Shown piece by piece: positions 49,978 to 61,457 of a stretch of 64,000 bases of DNA (position 1 is the first letter of the stretch; every line of letters starts with the position of its first letter). The translations under genes were made by a program, and so were the position numbers. Origin of the DNA: Ooceraea biroi (lineage: Eukaryota > Arthropoda > Insecta > Hymenoptera > Formicidae); NCBI RefSeq assembly GCF_003672135.1, contig NC_039510.1:2604001-2668000 (forward strand), written 5' to 3'. The notes below the pieces were generated by a model. That model was not told the origin of the DNA. It did not search any database and was given only the letters and a program-made list of their open reading frames with translations.

Positions 49978-52900
49978 TTAAAGTTTAAAGACAATTGTCT
50001 CTACAATTGGCACTAATTGCACGTTATTTATCTTGGATGATTCATTGGATGAATTTTTTTTAAGCGCAATGAACTCTTCATGCGTAACACGTGAGTCGCA
50101 CGTGACGAAATCTGCGTTTCGACATACATGTAGCATTTGATAGTGGATTGTTTTCGCCTCTTCGCACTCTTCCTCTTCTTTATTTACTTCCCGACTCGAT
50201 GATATTGATAACCCATCTATGTCGAGCGGTCCAAAGGTCCACCCGCCCTCTCCGTCAAATCTCAGCAACAGCTTGTGATACTTGGCGAGTGACGCCACTC
50301 GGTGAGTGATAGTTAACAGGGTGATGCCCTTCTTCTTTGCGGTTTCGTACATTATCCCTTCAGCTTCGAGGCTGACGGCGCTCGTGCACTCGTCTAACAA
50401 AGCGTACTGCGGGGCATGATAGAACAGACGAGTCATGGCGAGTCGTTGTTTCTCGCCACCCGACAGAGTCGAGTCCCAGTCTCCAAGGGCGTCGAAACCT
50501 TCCGGTTCTCTTTCCACGATACTTCGCAAGTCCACGTCGTCCAACAACTGCAGGAGTTCTTCATCCGAGTAGTTTTCCCGTCTGCAACAACAACGGGAAC
50601 TTGATGTCTCTCGTTCTCTTCCTGGACTCCTTTCTCAACTCATATTTTGCAATATTAAAAATTTAATTAACAAGACATGTTCACCTCGTGTGTGACGGAT
50701 AGATGATCTGGTCTCGAAGACAACCTACGGTCATGTAGGGCTTCTGTGGGATATAGAATAGTGCGGGCCTACCATGTTCAAAGGAACTCCTCTCCGCTGG
50801 TCTGATGAGAGTTCCGTCATAAACAGGCCAAAGACCGGATATAATGCGGAAGAGGGAGCTCTTGCCGCAGCCGTTTGGCCCGGTGATCAGGAGATGGTCA
50901 CCTGGTTTTATCTGTAAATTGTAATTTTGAGTAAAGATACGAGTATACGATAATACATAGGAGATATAGTAAAATAAAAATAAAATGTATCTACTTTTTG
51001 ATGGAACATAATGAGACCAAAAACTGTAGGTTTTCATTAAATGCATGTGTTTTTTAAAGTCCTCGGCATTAGAAATTAGTGCAATTATTTATGAGTAATA
51101 TATGTAATAAGATACTTAGATAATTAGATAATATCAGCTTACGTTGATTGTTAAACTATGCACGATAATCTCGCAATTAGGCGTAACAATCGGCACGTTA
51201 ACTAAACTTATGCTGCCATCCGTGCTTTCCTCGACAACTCCTGTTAAATGTACAGCAAAGTTATATATATAATAACTAGTAAATAATGTAAAATGATCAA
51301 ATGTCTATAATAAAATTAATTTACCTTTTATCACTGGAGTACCATTATCGAACTCAATGATTTTTTCTACGTATTGTTGTGCATTACCGTTCATAAGAGT
51401 TTTCGAAGGACTGCTACTGACGACGTTTCTCTTGTACTTACAAAGCGCAGAATCCTTGAAAACGTCCAGCATTTCGCTAACGCGCGCCGCGTATCCGGCC
51501 AGGGCAACTAATTCCTGTTTATCGACAGAAATTAGACGTGTATCTTAAACACCTACGTTATATATTTCATATTATGTATTTAATATATTAAATATATTAA
51601 ATACATGCATTAAATAAATTAAATAAATTAAATACATAACAGACCTAAAAGGACCTATAAATATTAAATTTTAGATATTTGCATTGGTATTTACATTATT
51701 ATAGAATATTAGACAGCATTAGATAATATAATTAGGTACTTTGTAAGATGACATCAGTCGCTCGACAGCATCCGCTCCGGAGCTTAAGAGGTTTTTTGAA
51801 GTAGTCAGATATCTCGTTCGCTCACTCACGCCACCTGATAGTTAGTTGACGTTAAAGCACGCGATATCAAAATTATATTGCTCTATTATTGCATGAGAAT
51901 ATCTGGCAGTTTGCATGATATAAATGATAACAACTATCAACGTTACTCTTTTACACACGAGATATCTTCGGTTTAAGAATTGCGTCATTATACACACCAT
52001 CACCGTCTGAGTTAATCGTTCCTTTCGATGACGCAGTTGTGTTGTAGAGCAACGGCATGGCGATAACGAAAAGCCCGGTCCCGGACCACACGTACTTCAT
52101 GAGGAATTGCTCCAGCATCACGTACCATAGCTTCACGGCGAGGATACGCTGCAAGTGTGTCACCAAAGACTTATAAGCGGTATTCAAATAGCGATGCTCG
52201 GTATCATGGCCCCCGTAGAACGCGATTTCTTCAGCATGAGCGCTAATACGGGCATGAGCTTCTCGCAACTTTCCACGCCGCGTTGCTTCCTCCGCAACTA
52301 ATTGGCCAAATTTCGGCGATGCGAGACGTAAAACTTGGCCAGTTAAAGTAATTACTGCTGCTGCTAGTAATGGTCCTGTAGGTAAACAACATAACGGTAA
52401 CAATAATGATGACATAAAAACCAGAAAGTTCAAGAGATAATATATCATGTATAATTAAATATTTAATACAATTAAATATTAAAATATATTACACATGTTA
52501 TATAATAATAATATGATATATAACGTACAAAAATAAAAAATTACAATATACCTATAATAATAGCAACAATAATATAACAATGATGTATAAAATGACAGGA
52601 AATAATATTACCTGATAAATTACCTGGTATTGTTTTTGCCCCCATTTTATGTGAGAATGAAATAAGCGCAATCCCAACTAAGGCACAGTCTAGCAGCGGT
52701 TTAGTTAAACTAGAGTATAGATGTGCTACGGAACTGGCTAGCTCGGACAGGTCATCCGTCAGTCTTTGCTCGGCACCGCCGAGCCTCGTATCTAAAGCTG
52801 ATACTCTATAATAAGTTTGCTGACTCAGGTACATCTTGTAAGCGTGCTTCACCAGACGTTCCCTGCGCAATGGAAAAATTGCATTTCTTTCTTCATCCGA

Positions 52901-54608
52901 GATATCTTACTTGACGCGTCAATCTCTAGTTTAAATATTTGCAATATTTTGTATTAATATATGTATAATACGGCAAAATGTATATAAGAAGGAAATTATT
53001 GCTTTATGTGAAAGAAAATTAAGAGCATATTTTATATTTGTAAAATATGCTTTCTCTTCACGTAAGCAGATGATTTTAATATTTCATAAAATTTTATCTA
53101 GTGATTTTATATAATATGCGCATTAGAATAAAATTTCAACTTCTTTCATTGATATTTTCTTTTTCTTGAATACTATTATATGTTTTCTGTTCGTGTACTA
53201 TATTATCATTTGAAAAAATATGGAGGAATATAATATCAAGTCAACAAAAAAGAATATAGTATCAAACGACAATTTAACAATTGTAATTTTAAGTGAATGT
53301 GAATATGCGGCATATTATCTTCTGTGCGACGACGAAGTACACTTCACGTTATCGTACAGTTATGTTATCAGTAGCGGAATTAGAAGCTTGCGAGCCCGGC
53401 GAACTGACCAGTAATATTTATCTCAATATCATTCAAAAGTATCTCCTAATCGTAGCAAGAGAAAGATCGATTATAATTTGAGTGCAAATGATATTCATAT
53501 AGATATCTATATGTAATAATATTTATCTTTTACATCATTAAGAATGAGAAAAGAATCTAAAGTACATCGAAACGTAATTGAGACTTTCGTTGTCAATTGT
53601 TGCCTTAATAATCGTATTCGAGAATTTATAAATATTTATATATTAGTAATTTTGCCAATCGCACTTTTCTTCTTTTTCTGATTTTATATTTATTAAAGAA
53701 ATGTAAGAGAATAGAAGAGCATTTGTCTCACAATCAGTACTATTTTCTGCTTGTTTGTTTTATTTATTTCTTTCTTCAAGCTCGTCGAAGCATATACGAA
53801 TAAGCAAATTATATAATTATGCGAAAGCAAAATTCCGGCTCCGAAGAAAAGTAAAAGTAACGACCGAAAAAAGAAATTAAGAGTCAACAGTTAAACCGTG
53901 ATTCATCGCAGGAGGCCTGAGTACGGAGTAGCGGGCTTCCGTCGCCGCTACCGTCCGAAAAGGACGGATGTGGGTATCCACCCATCCATGTCAAAGAAGA
54001 CGACGTAAGACCCACGCAGGAGCGTACCTAAAGCTAAGCGCCAGTCGGCCCTCGAGGTATCTGATCACGGAGTTGACGAAGGTCGCGGGCAGAGCGATGG
54101 CGAACCATCGCGCGAGCATCAGCCCGAAGCCGCGCACGTCGCGCAGCACGATCCTCTTGACGATCTGGCCCTCCAGCTCGGCCACGTACACCGAGAGGAA
54201 GGTCCTCGCCAGCAGCGTCAGCGTCGCGCACGCCAGCAGGCCCGCCTCGCGGCTTCTCCAGCGCGGCACCATGATCCTCAGCAGCATGATCAGCTGTCGC
54301 AGGAAGTTGCGGTCCAGTCCGACCGACAGTCCGTTCTTCCCTGCGTCGTTCGGTGACCCGGCACTGTTTTTCGCCTTGTCGGGACTCCTGTCCTCGTTTC
54401 TCGGGAGGACGGTGTTCTCATTGTGATCCGGATGGTGATGCTTCTTTTTGGACGACCGCTTCAGAACGTGGCTGACAATGTGCGGGTACGTGAGCTTGAG
54501 CAGGTAGAGCGCCGTGGCGGCTCCGGCGACGCCACGCGTCAATGTCTCCTGGCGCACGCCGTAGCGCGCGGACGCGCCGTCGATCAGCTTCGAGAACACC
54601 GACGACAT
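49978..54608 (-). CDS. Peroxisomal ABC half-transporter, ABCD1/ABCD2 (ALDP) type, eight coding exons
   Basis: ABCD1/2 proteins dimerise in the peroxisomal membrane and import very-long-chain acyl-CoA for beta-oxidation. Coding exons on the minus strand are 54608-54028, 52862-52624, 52375-51998, 51834-51740, 51514-51325, 51240-51143, 50911-50685 and 50581-49978, totalling 2412 nt and 803 aa with consistent phases. A peroxisomal-targeting-like helix occurs at about 99-110 (DRNFLRQLIMLL). The transmembrane domain includes RTFLSVYVAELEG, ALPATFVNSVIRYLEG and LSQQTYYRVS, with EEIAFYGGH in exon 3. The nucleotide-binding domain has Walker A GPNGCGKSS (538-546), signature LSGGEKQ (642-648), Walker B YALLDE (662-667) and H-loop ITHR (694-697), all intact. 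It is longer than human ABCD1 (745 aa), with a His/Lys-rich N-terminal linker and an acidic C-terminal tail. ABCD3 is less likely by motif match. Confidence 0.93.
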
Positions 54609-55020
54609 TCTTCCTCTTCGCCTGCCTTTGTGCTCCCACGCAACGGGGGGGTTACCGGGGGGGTACTATTAGCGAATTTTGCCAGCCAGCAACGGCCATT
54701 CTCTCACGAGATTGCCACGAGAACCACGTAGGCGACGACGGCGACGATCACCGCTCCGCACTCGGCCGCGCACTTCTGCGCGTCGTTGCGCGTTGCGCGG
54801 TCCACGGTATTTTTGGGGCACAGGCCCCCGAGAATGCACCGCTTCCCCGACGGAGCACACACACACACGCACGTGGTTACGCGACGCGCAGACACACGTG
54901 ACCGCCCTGGTCGGCCACCAGCTGGCGACTGAGCGTTGGTTACTGTTGCTCGTGCGACGCGATCCGCTGCAATCCTCTCCACCGGCCCTCAGTTCTCTCA
55001 GCTCCGCGCGAGCGAGTTAA
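54609..55020 (-). promoter_or_regulatory. ABCD 5' flank: GC-rich leader and presumed promoter
   Basis: The sequence directly upstream of the ABCD start codon is GC- and CpG-rich against an AT-rich background, up to about 55020. Several overlapping open frames on both strands are Arg-rich and look compositional. I take this as 5' UTR plus promoter by position. No core element or start site was identified. Confidence 0.45.
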
Positions 55021-55071
55021 GTCCGCTTTGTCTGGTCGCACTGGTGAGACGCAATCGCGCCTCCATTTGGA

Positions 55072-55400
55072 AATAATAACCGATTCATGAATCGACGTTG
55101 TTATCAGAGATTATCTGAACTCGTGAATCGGAGTCGCGAGTGTTGTTCGAACAACAATTTTGTTCGTTGCGTTGTAATAAAATTATATAAATTATTATAG
55201 TTATGAGAAATGTAAAATGTTAATGTAATTGTACCTTGAAACTAATAATCGATACATGAATCGACATTTCTTTTATCAGAGATTAGCAGCGGACTCTGGA
55301 TTCTTGCGAGAGCCACGCGAGTCTTATTCGAACAATTTTGTTCGTTGTGTCATAATGAAATAAAAAACAATATATAAAAAATGTTAGATATTAATGTAAT
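55072..55400. repeat. Diverged tandem duplication, unit about 170 bp
   Basis: Copy 1 (about 55072-55228) and copy 2 (about 55242-55400) share, in the same order, AATAATNNCGATNCATGAATCGAC, TATCAGAGATTA, GGANTC, TTCGAACAA, TTTTGTTCGTTG and TTAATGTAATT. Spacing is nearly constant, so it is a direct tandem duplication with substitutions and small indels. It lies just upstream of the GC-rich ABCD 5' flank. Confidence 0.75.
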
Positions 55401-57727
55401 TTTATTTCGTAAATTAATTGTTACAAATAATAATATAATATATCTAATTTATACGCACGCTTGCATCGCGCGCGCGCTCGCGTGTGTATAGATGGTAATC
55501 CATACAATCATAAATCTATAGAGAGATATTCGAGTTATTCAATATACTGCGAATATATAAATATCACTTTTATTTTTCTAATACAAAATACGTTTCAAGT
55601 AAAAAAATCATATTTTTATAAATTAAATATTGAATTATTTGTTTTCTGTTTGTTTCTGTTTGTGAAATTATTGAACTAATTATTTAATTAACTTATTTTT
55701 TATATATAGGTTACAGGAGTACAAATTTGCATGGAACTGCGCATGAAAACAACGTATGCTCACAAGATTTTCAATTATGAATCATCTGAAATAAATTAGT
55801 CCATCATATTACATATATATATATATATATATGTCAATAAAGAATTGTTAACAAGGAAAACGATGTTTGTGCATTTTTTACATCAGACTTGGATTTTGAA
55901 TATTGAATATTGTAGCAAGTAATCATTATAATTCTCGTAGCATTGGAATCAAGTACGAATTAAAAATCGTTACGTCTTATATTTTTTGTGTTGCAACACT
56001 ACAAGTATTATTGCGTTATAAATATTGTAAGCCATTGCTATTCGCAACAAGTAATTGTTTACTACTCTTTTATAAAGTCATCGAGCAATGCATCAATACA
56101 ACTTCTTATATATTTCTTGTTACTTATCACTATTTCATAATTTTCTTTGTATTATAAGTATCTGGTTTTATTGCTTTGTGCAAGCGTGTAATTACATTTT
56201 TGCTCTCATATTGTACTATAAAACAGTATTCCAAGAAGAAACCTATCATTATTACACGCAATAGAACATACTAGTTACTGTACATCGATTTCTTATTCTG
56301 GAATAATAAAATAATAAAGTAGCATTCAAATATCATATAATAAATATTCTTACAATATCATTAATACTTATTTCGCTATTAATATTAATTAATATTTAAA
56401 ATAATCCTGGAAATAATATTAAAATATATTAAATTTTATCTTATAATATTAAAACAAAGTTTTAAAATAATAGCGTTTTTATTATTCAATATATCTGATA
56501 TTTCGTAATGACTTAATGCATTATTTAAAACAGATTTACTTAATCATAAGCGATGCAGTAGGAGATGCAGCGGCAGATTTCGAGATCAGAAGAGACTTTG
56601 GGGAAAGCGGAAGCGAGAAAGTAAGAGTTCGTAGCCGTAGGCTGATTTCTTCTACCGTCACTTTCCTTTTCCGTTGACCAGTGCTACTATTTAAAGGTTG
56701 AAGTTTAACGCCGCTTATTACATTCGTTTTGTATTTCGGATTACAGAAAATTAATACTTTCATTAAAAAAACAACTTATCGGTGACCTTTAGTCGTGACT
56801 CAGCACGAACATTAATCGGTCGGAGATCATTGATGAGATGATACGTGTGCGATTACTAAGATCTTCTGAGATAAATCCCAGTGATGTCAGTCAACAATAT
56901 AATAAAGCTGTTTTTGCAATAATGTTTTTGCGAATTGACGTCATTAGACTTTTTTATCAGCACAATATAATATTTATTATTAGAAAAAGTTTTAAAAATG
57001 TAATTAATAAACGGTTAATTTATCAATTGGTTAACAATTTCATGTTTTGAAGAGGCGAGCTATACGATTTTCTAGCACGTTGAATAATTATGCAACGTTC
57101 GCAAAATTAACGATAAATTGTGGATAATGATCTAAATGTGACGTAGAACTCTCGCTTGAAATCTTTTCTTCAGCATCTTGTACGTGACTCTCTAGCGAAA
57201 GTATCGCGTGATTCATTGTCTGTCAATATATACATCTTCGATTTAATAAAATATAGAAATCATCGTTACATATATTAAATGTAACTCTAAGCAAACACTA
57301 AAATTAAATTAACAGTAAGTCAATAGATATCATCATTATATAATGTAAAAACAAATTTTATTAAATTAGTAAAAATTTTATTAACACTTCCTCGCATATG
57401 TCTATCTTTTATATTTATCTTCTCACGATCATGATACATTACAATATTATAATTGATGATAAATTATATCTAGATTTTGTCTGGTTCAGAAAATAAATCC
57501 ACAGTGTCTCTCGCGAAACCAAATAAGCGCGCGGAAGTAAATTAATATAAATAAATAAAGTATTATACAAACGACGAGAATGACCGTGCATCTATCTTTA
57601 TGGAAATGCGAGAAATGAGACCGCTTCGATATATCGTATCTCAACAATAAATTAAGTTTTTAATAAGATCTATCGGTCACGGACACAAAGATTATGTGTC
57701 TTTAGTTTTGCTTTACGTTCTAGACAG

Positions 57728-57812
57728 GAAAATGCAGCAAGAAACATTGTGGTTGTCATCAACCACGTGCCAATATGCCAAGGTGCGATGTCGTTCTGCC
57801 GTTTTCGCCGAG
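57728..57812 (+). other. Candidate 85-bp exon with strong splice sites
   Basis: A pyrimidine-rich acceptor (TTTTGCTTTACGTTCTAGACAG) ends at 57727 and a near-consensus donor (GCCGAG|GTAAGT) follows 57812. Between them an ATG at 57732 opens a 27-codon frame to the donor with no stop. No partner exons were found, and the peptide resembles nothing I recognise. Chance occurrence is the main alternative. Confidence 0.25.
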
Positions 57813-58063
57813 GTAAGTGCTACTTATTAAATATGTAAAAATATGAACAAATATCTAGATATGCGTAACTAATGACCCAACAAGCAACAGTTTGATTAAG
57901 TATAAATATGTTTATTATTCATAAAAACAGGATTGATTTTCAAGGTTGCTCTAATTGCGCTTACGGCTAACTCTGGCTAGCGATATTGATGAAAGATGTG
58001 GTAAATAAGAAACCTAAGATGCGTAGTAACTGTCAGAAGTATTTCAGAATAAAGAATACGATA

Positions 58064-58091
58064 TATTGGGTTGCAACAAAAGTTCATAGCG
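58064..58091. mobile_element. Mariner-terminus-like fragment
   Basis: TATTGGGTTGCAACAAAAGT and the following TCATAGCG resemble the terminal inverted repeat of insect mariner elements (TA followed by TTGGGTTG...). No opposite terminus and no transposase frame were seen nearby, so at best this is a decayed or solo end. Confidence 0.3.
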
Positions 58092-58538
58092 TTGTTTGGT
58101 AATGCTTGAATACATTTCTTTGGAGAAAACAATTGCCACGTATATTCAACTGTAAATTGTCAGGTATTAAACTTAATTAGCGAGATAATGCTTGTCACAC
58201 AAAATAAATTTTAAGACATCATTAACAATTCGCGATAACTTCCTGATATCATTATTGTTCTTGGGAACTTTTTTATTGAAATGACAAGCGCGTGTGTCTT
58301 TTCTTTTTTTTATGAGACGTTATTTTCGACGAGAGAAAAAAATACCATACATCATAATTATGATTAAAAATATCATTAATGCAAAATGCAATTTATTATT
58401 AGTGCACGTATTTATAGAAAATCACTCGTTTTTTTGCAATACAAACTTTATTATATAACCAACGTAATATATAATAATTAATAATATAATTCTTCTTAAC
58501 GTGCATGAGGACAATGCGTTTTGTGAACATTACATATA

Positions 58539-59190
58539 CAGGGTGTCTGACATAAGGCGAAAAACCTCTCGCCCACAAGTAGATCTCGTCAAACTGAATT
58601 AAAAAGTCCTGTACTATTTTGCAAACAACCACGTAAAATTTCGAGTAATTAAGTAAAGAAAGTTCGCTAATTCAGCGGACGCGATTGGCAACGAGTATCG
58701 GATTATAGCGGCAGGCGAGAAGACGCGTGGACAATAATTTCTCAGCGTCTCATTCATGTGCCGTGGTGCCGAGAAAGTGTTGTCACGTATTTCTTTTTGT
58801 TGTTGGGCGCGACGCGATAAGCGAGTATCGGATTACAGCGGCAGGCGAGACGACGCGTGGACAACACTTTCTCGGCGACACGAGCACATGAATGAGACGC
58901 TGAGAAATTATTGTCCACGCCTCGTCTCGCCTGCCGCTGTAATCCGATACTCGCTACTATCGCGTTCTTCTAAGAAATACGCTCGCGTCGCGCGCGCGGC
59001 TAGCAGTTTTTTACGTCATTCATGCCTACTTCCCTCGCTGCCAATCGCGTCCGCTGAATTAGCGAACTTTCTTTACTTAATTACTCGAAATTTTACGTGG
59101 TTGTTTGCAAAATGGTACAGGACTTTTTAATTTAGTTTGACGAGATCTACCTGTGGGCAAGAGGTTTTTCGCCTTATGTTAGACACCCTG
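58539..59190. mobile_element. 652-bp fold-back transposon-like element with ~152-bp terminal inverted repeats
   Basis: It begins CAGGGTGTCTGACATAAGGC and ends GCCTTATGTTAGACACCCTG. The arms are reverse complements over about 152 bp with only a handful of mismatches (left arm to about 58690). TA (or TATA) flanks both ends, consistent with a TA target-site duplication as in Tc1/mariner-type elements. The core repeats internally: TATCGGATTAYAGCGGCAGG occurs twice forward (near 58698 and 58828) and once inverted (near 58932-58951), giving a nested palindrome. No transposase is encoded; the 124-codon frame at 58756-59130 crosses the inverted repeats and is not a gene. Confidence 0.85.
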
Positions 59191-61457
59191 TATATGTGTG
59201 TGTGTGTATATATATATATATATGTATATATTACAAATATACTACAAATATATTGTACTATTATATAATACAGATTAGATACATTTGTACAATATTATAC
59301 AATTTTATATACATTTTACATATATATTTCTTTACTATTTACAATAAGTATGCACACACTTACACACAGCTGGGAAATAACATCTGTGTGATTTTGGTCC
59401 TTATTTTGGCGAGTATAAAGATAAGGCGATTAAGAAGAAAAATCTGCAACAATAATTTAGCAATATTATCATACTCGACAAAAAACAATGGCGATTTTAC
59501 GACCTACATGTCTCCCAATTAAATCGTCTGAACTTTTATTTATACAGACATATCTTAATAATCTTGCTATTAATATTATCTACTGCGAAAGTATCCTGAA
59601 TGTCGGTTCGAATAAAAAAATTTATATTATTTCGGAAATTTTTGTACATCTTTTACAATCTACGGGATCTCGATGAGAGTCATGAATTGCTGCAGACGCA
59701 AATTATTTCCAGCAATTTCCTTAACAAAGCACTTATATTAATCTTGATCCATTTTATAGTATTTGTTTTTATTTTCATTAAAAGAAGCAGATTAAACAGC
59801 CGTCTATAAGATCTATATGGAAATATTTTTAAAGAAGATACACAAAGTATTATTGCTAAACAAAATTTTTTGATGAAGTCGATTTTTAAATTCTAGAAAT
59901 TAATTTAAATTATATCAATTCTACAATGTATATTTTATTATACAGCATTCTTTTCGCATCACAATGAAATCTATTTTATATTAAAATAAATTTTCAAATA
60001 TTATATATACACACACATAGTTCTTGGTTTAATCGTAAAGTTTTTCCCCCTCATTTTAAACATTCCTTAAATAATTATTGCTTTTTTAGTGAAATGTTTT
60101 AGTTCTATAAATACAGAGAAAAAAACGTCTAATAAGTTTCATAAAAGGTTTTTACTCTTCAGATATTATTTGCGAGTAAAAAAATCCATTAATTATCTCT
60201 GATAGTTACACCATTTCATATTTAAATAGTTACTATTTCATATTTAAATATTATTTAAAGTGTAATTTTTCATTCTCAATGTTAAGTAAATTTGTTGTAA
60301 TCAGCATTAGAGGAGACGTCGTTTCAATACTTTTTTTAACTTGATTCCTACGTTTTATATTTTCGATTTAAAAGAAATCAACATTATACTTCTATAACTT
60401 ATAAACGTAATAATAAATTGTACACGATAATCATTTCCGTTTTTTGACGACTGATATCATTTTTCTAAATTACGTTGCGCAGCATTCCATCTTCTCGCGT
60501 TACGTCAATGTTTTATTATATAATGTGTAAAGATGATTAAATTAAAAAATTATCTTTCGAACTTTAAAACAGCATTTATATAACTTAATTATTAATTCTG
60601 TTTTGTTGAATACATTAAGATGTAACACGTTCCACACACATCATGTTAATGAAGAAGAATCAGGAATTTGTATGTTTGCGAGATCTGGTGCAAAAATAAA
60701 AAAAGTAAAAGTAAGAACCGTTGCATTGCGTCGAATCAGCGGACCGAGAGGGACTCATTAGTTACAGTGGCGTAATCACACAAACTTATAGTGATCTTCT
60801 CTAAGGGAAAGTCTAAAATATAGTATTATCTTCTTGCATTATTTATTATTTCCATTAAAGAAATTTAAGAGAAACAAATTATTCAACAAATTTTATAAAA
60901 TTCTGATTATTTATTTGTTGATAAGTTTACTTGAATAATAAAATCTTCAGTAAAAAATCACGATAGATGCTTGATAATCTTCTTCTGATGTTGAGAAATT
61001 AATAATTGTGATGAATAATTGTTTATAGAATGCAAAGCAAAGAAATTTTCTCTAAGAATTTTCTCCCTAAGAAAAATATTTCATATGTTACATTATTTTT
61101 CTTTCTTACGCCTTTGGATGAGCGTACCTCATCATATTTCTTCTAGTTTCTCCTAGTTTTTACTTCAGTGCACAGCCAAGATTTTAAAATTTCTTACATC
61201 TATCAGCTCCTTCATCAATAGGTCGGTGAACAGGCGTGTCCAATGTGAAACGGATGATGACCGGCGAAGGTATCGTCGTTGTGCAATTTAGACGCGCCTT
61301 TATCGGGTATTCTAATAAATATCAAAAGAATAAGAATAGTTTTAATACTGAAGAAATCATTTTTGAACGTCAAACAAGAATTTTTAATGTAAAACTTAGT
61401 ACACATTTTCTAACGTTGTCTTTTGAAGAAACTTGTATTTAACTTGGAAGATCAAAG
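59191..61457. other. AT-rich intergenic stretch and presumed kinesin 3' UTR
   Basis: The stretch is AT-rich, with GT and TA runs near 59193-59225. No supported gene was found. The part just below 61458 should be the 3' UTR or a further small terminal exon of the kinesin gene. A minus-strand frame at 61406-61215 is a weak candidate for such an exon. Confidence 0.5.

Larger units (their letters stand above)
55401..58538. other. AT-rich intergenic stretch between ABCD and the fold-back element
   Basis: Nothing with a recognisable domain was seen. Short features are a (TA)n run near 55815-55833, a CG-alternating spot near 55468-55478, a candidate exon at 57728-57812 and a mariner-terminus-like sequence at 58064-58091. 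Confidence 0.5.

Noticed and set aside
58756..59130. 124-codon plus-strand frame
   Set aside because: It lies inside the fold-back element and reads through both inverted copies, so it is not an independent gene.
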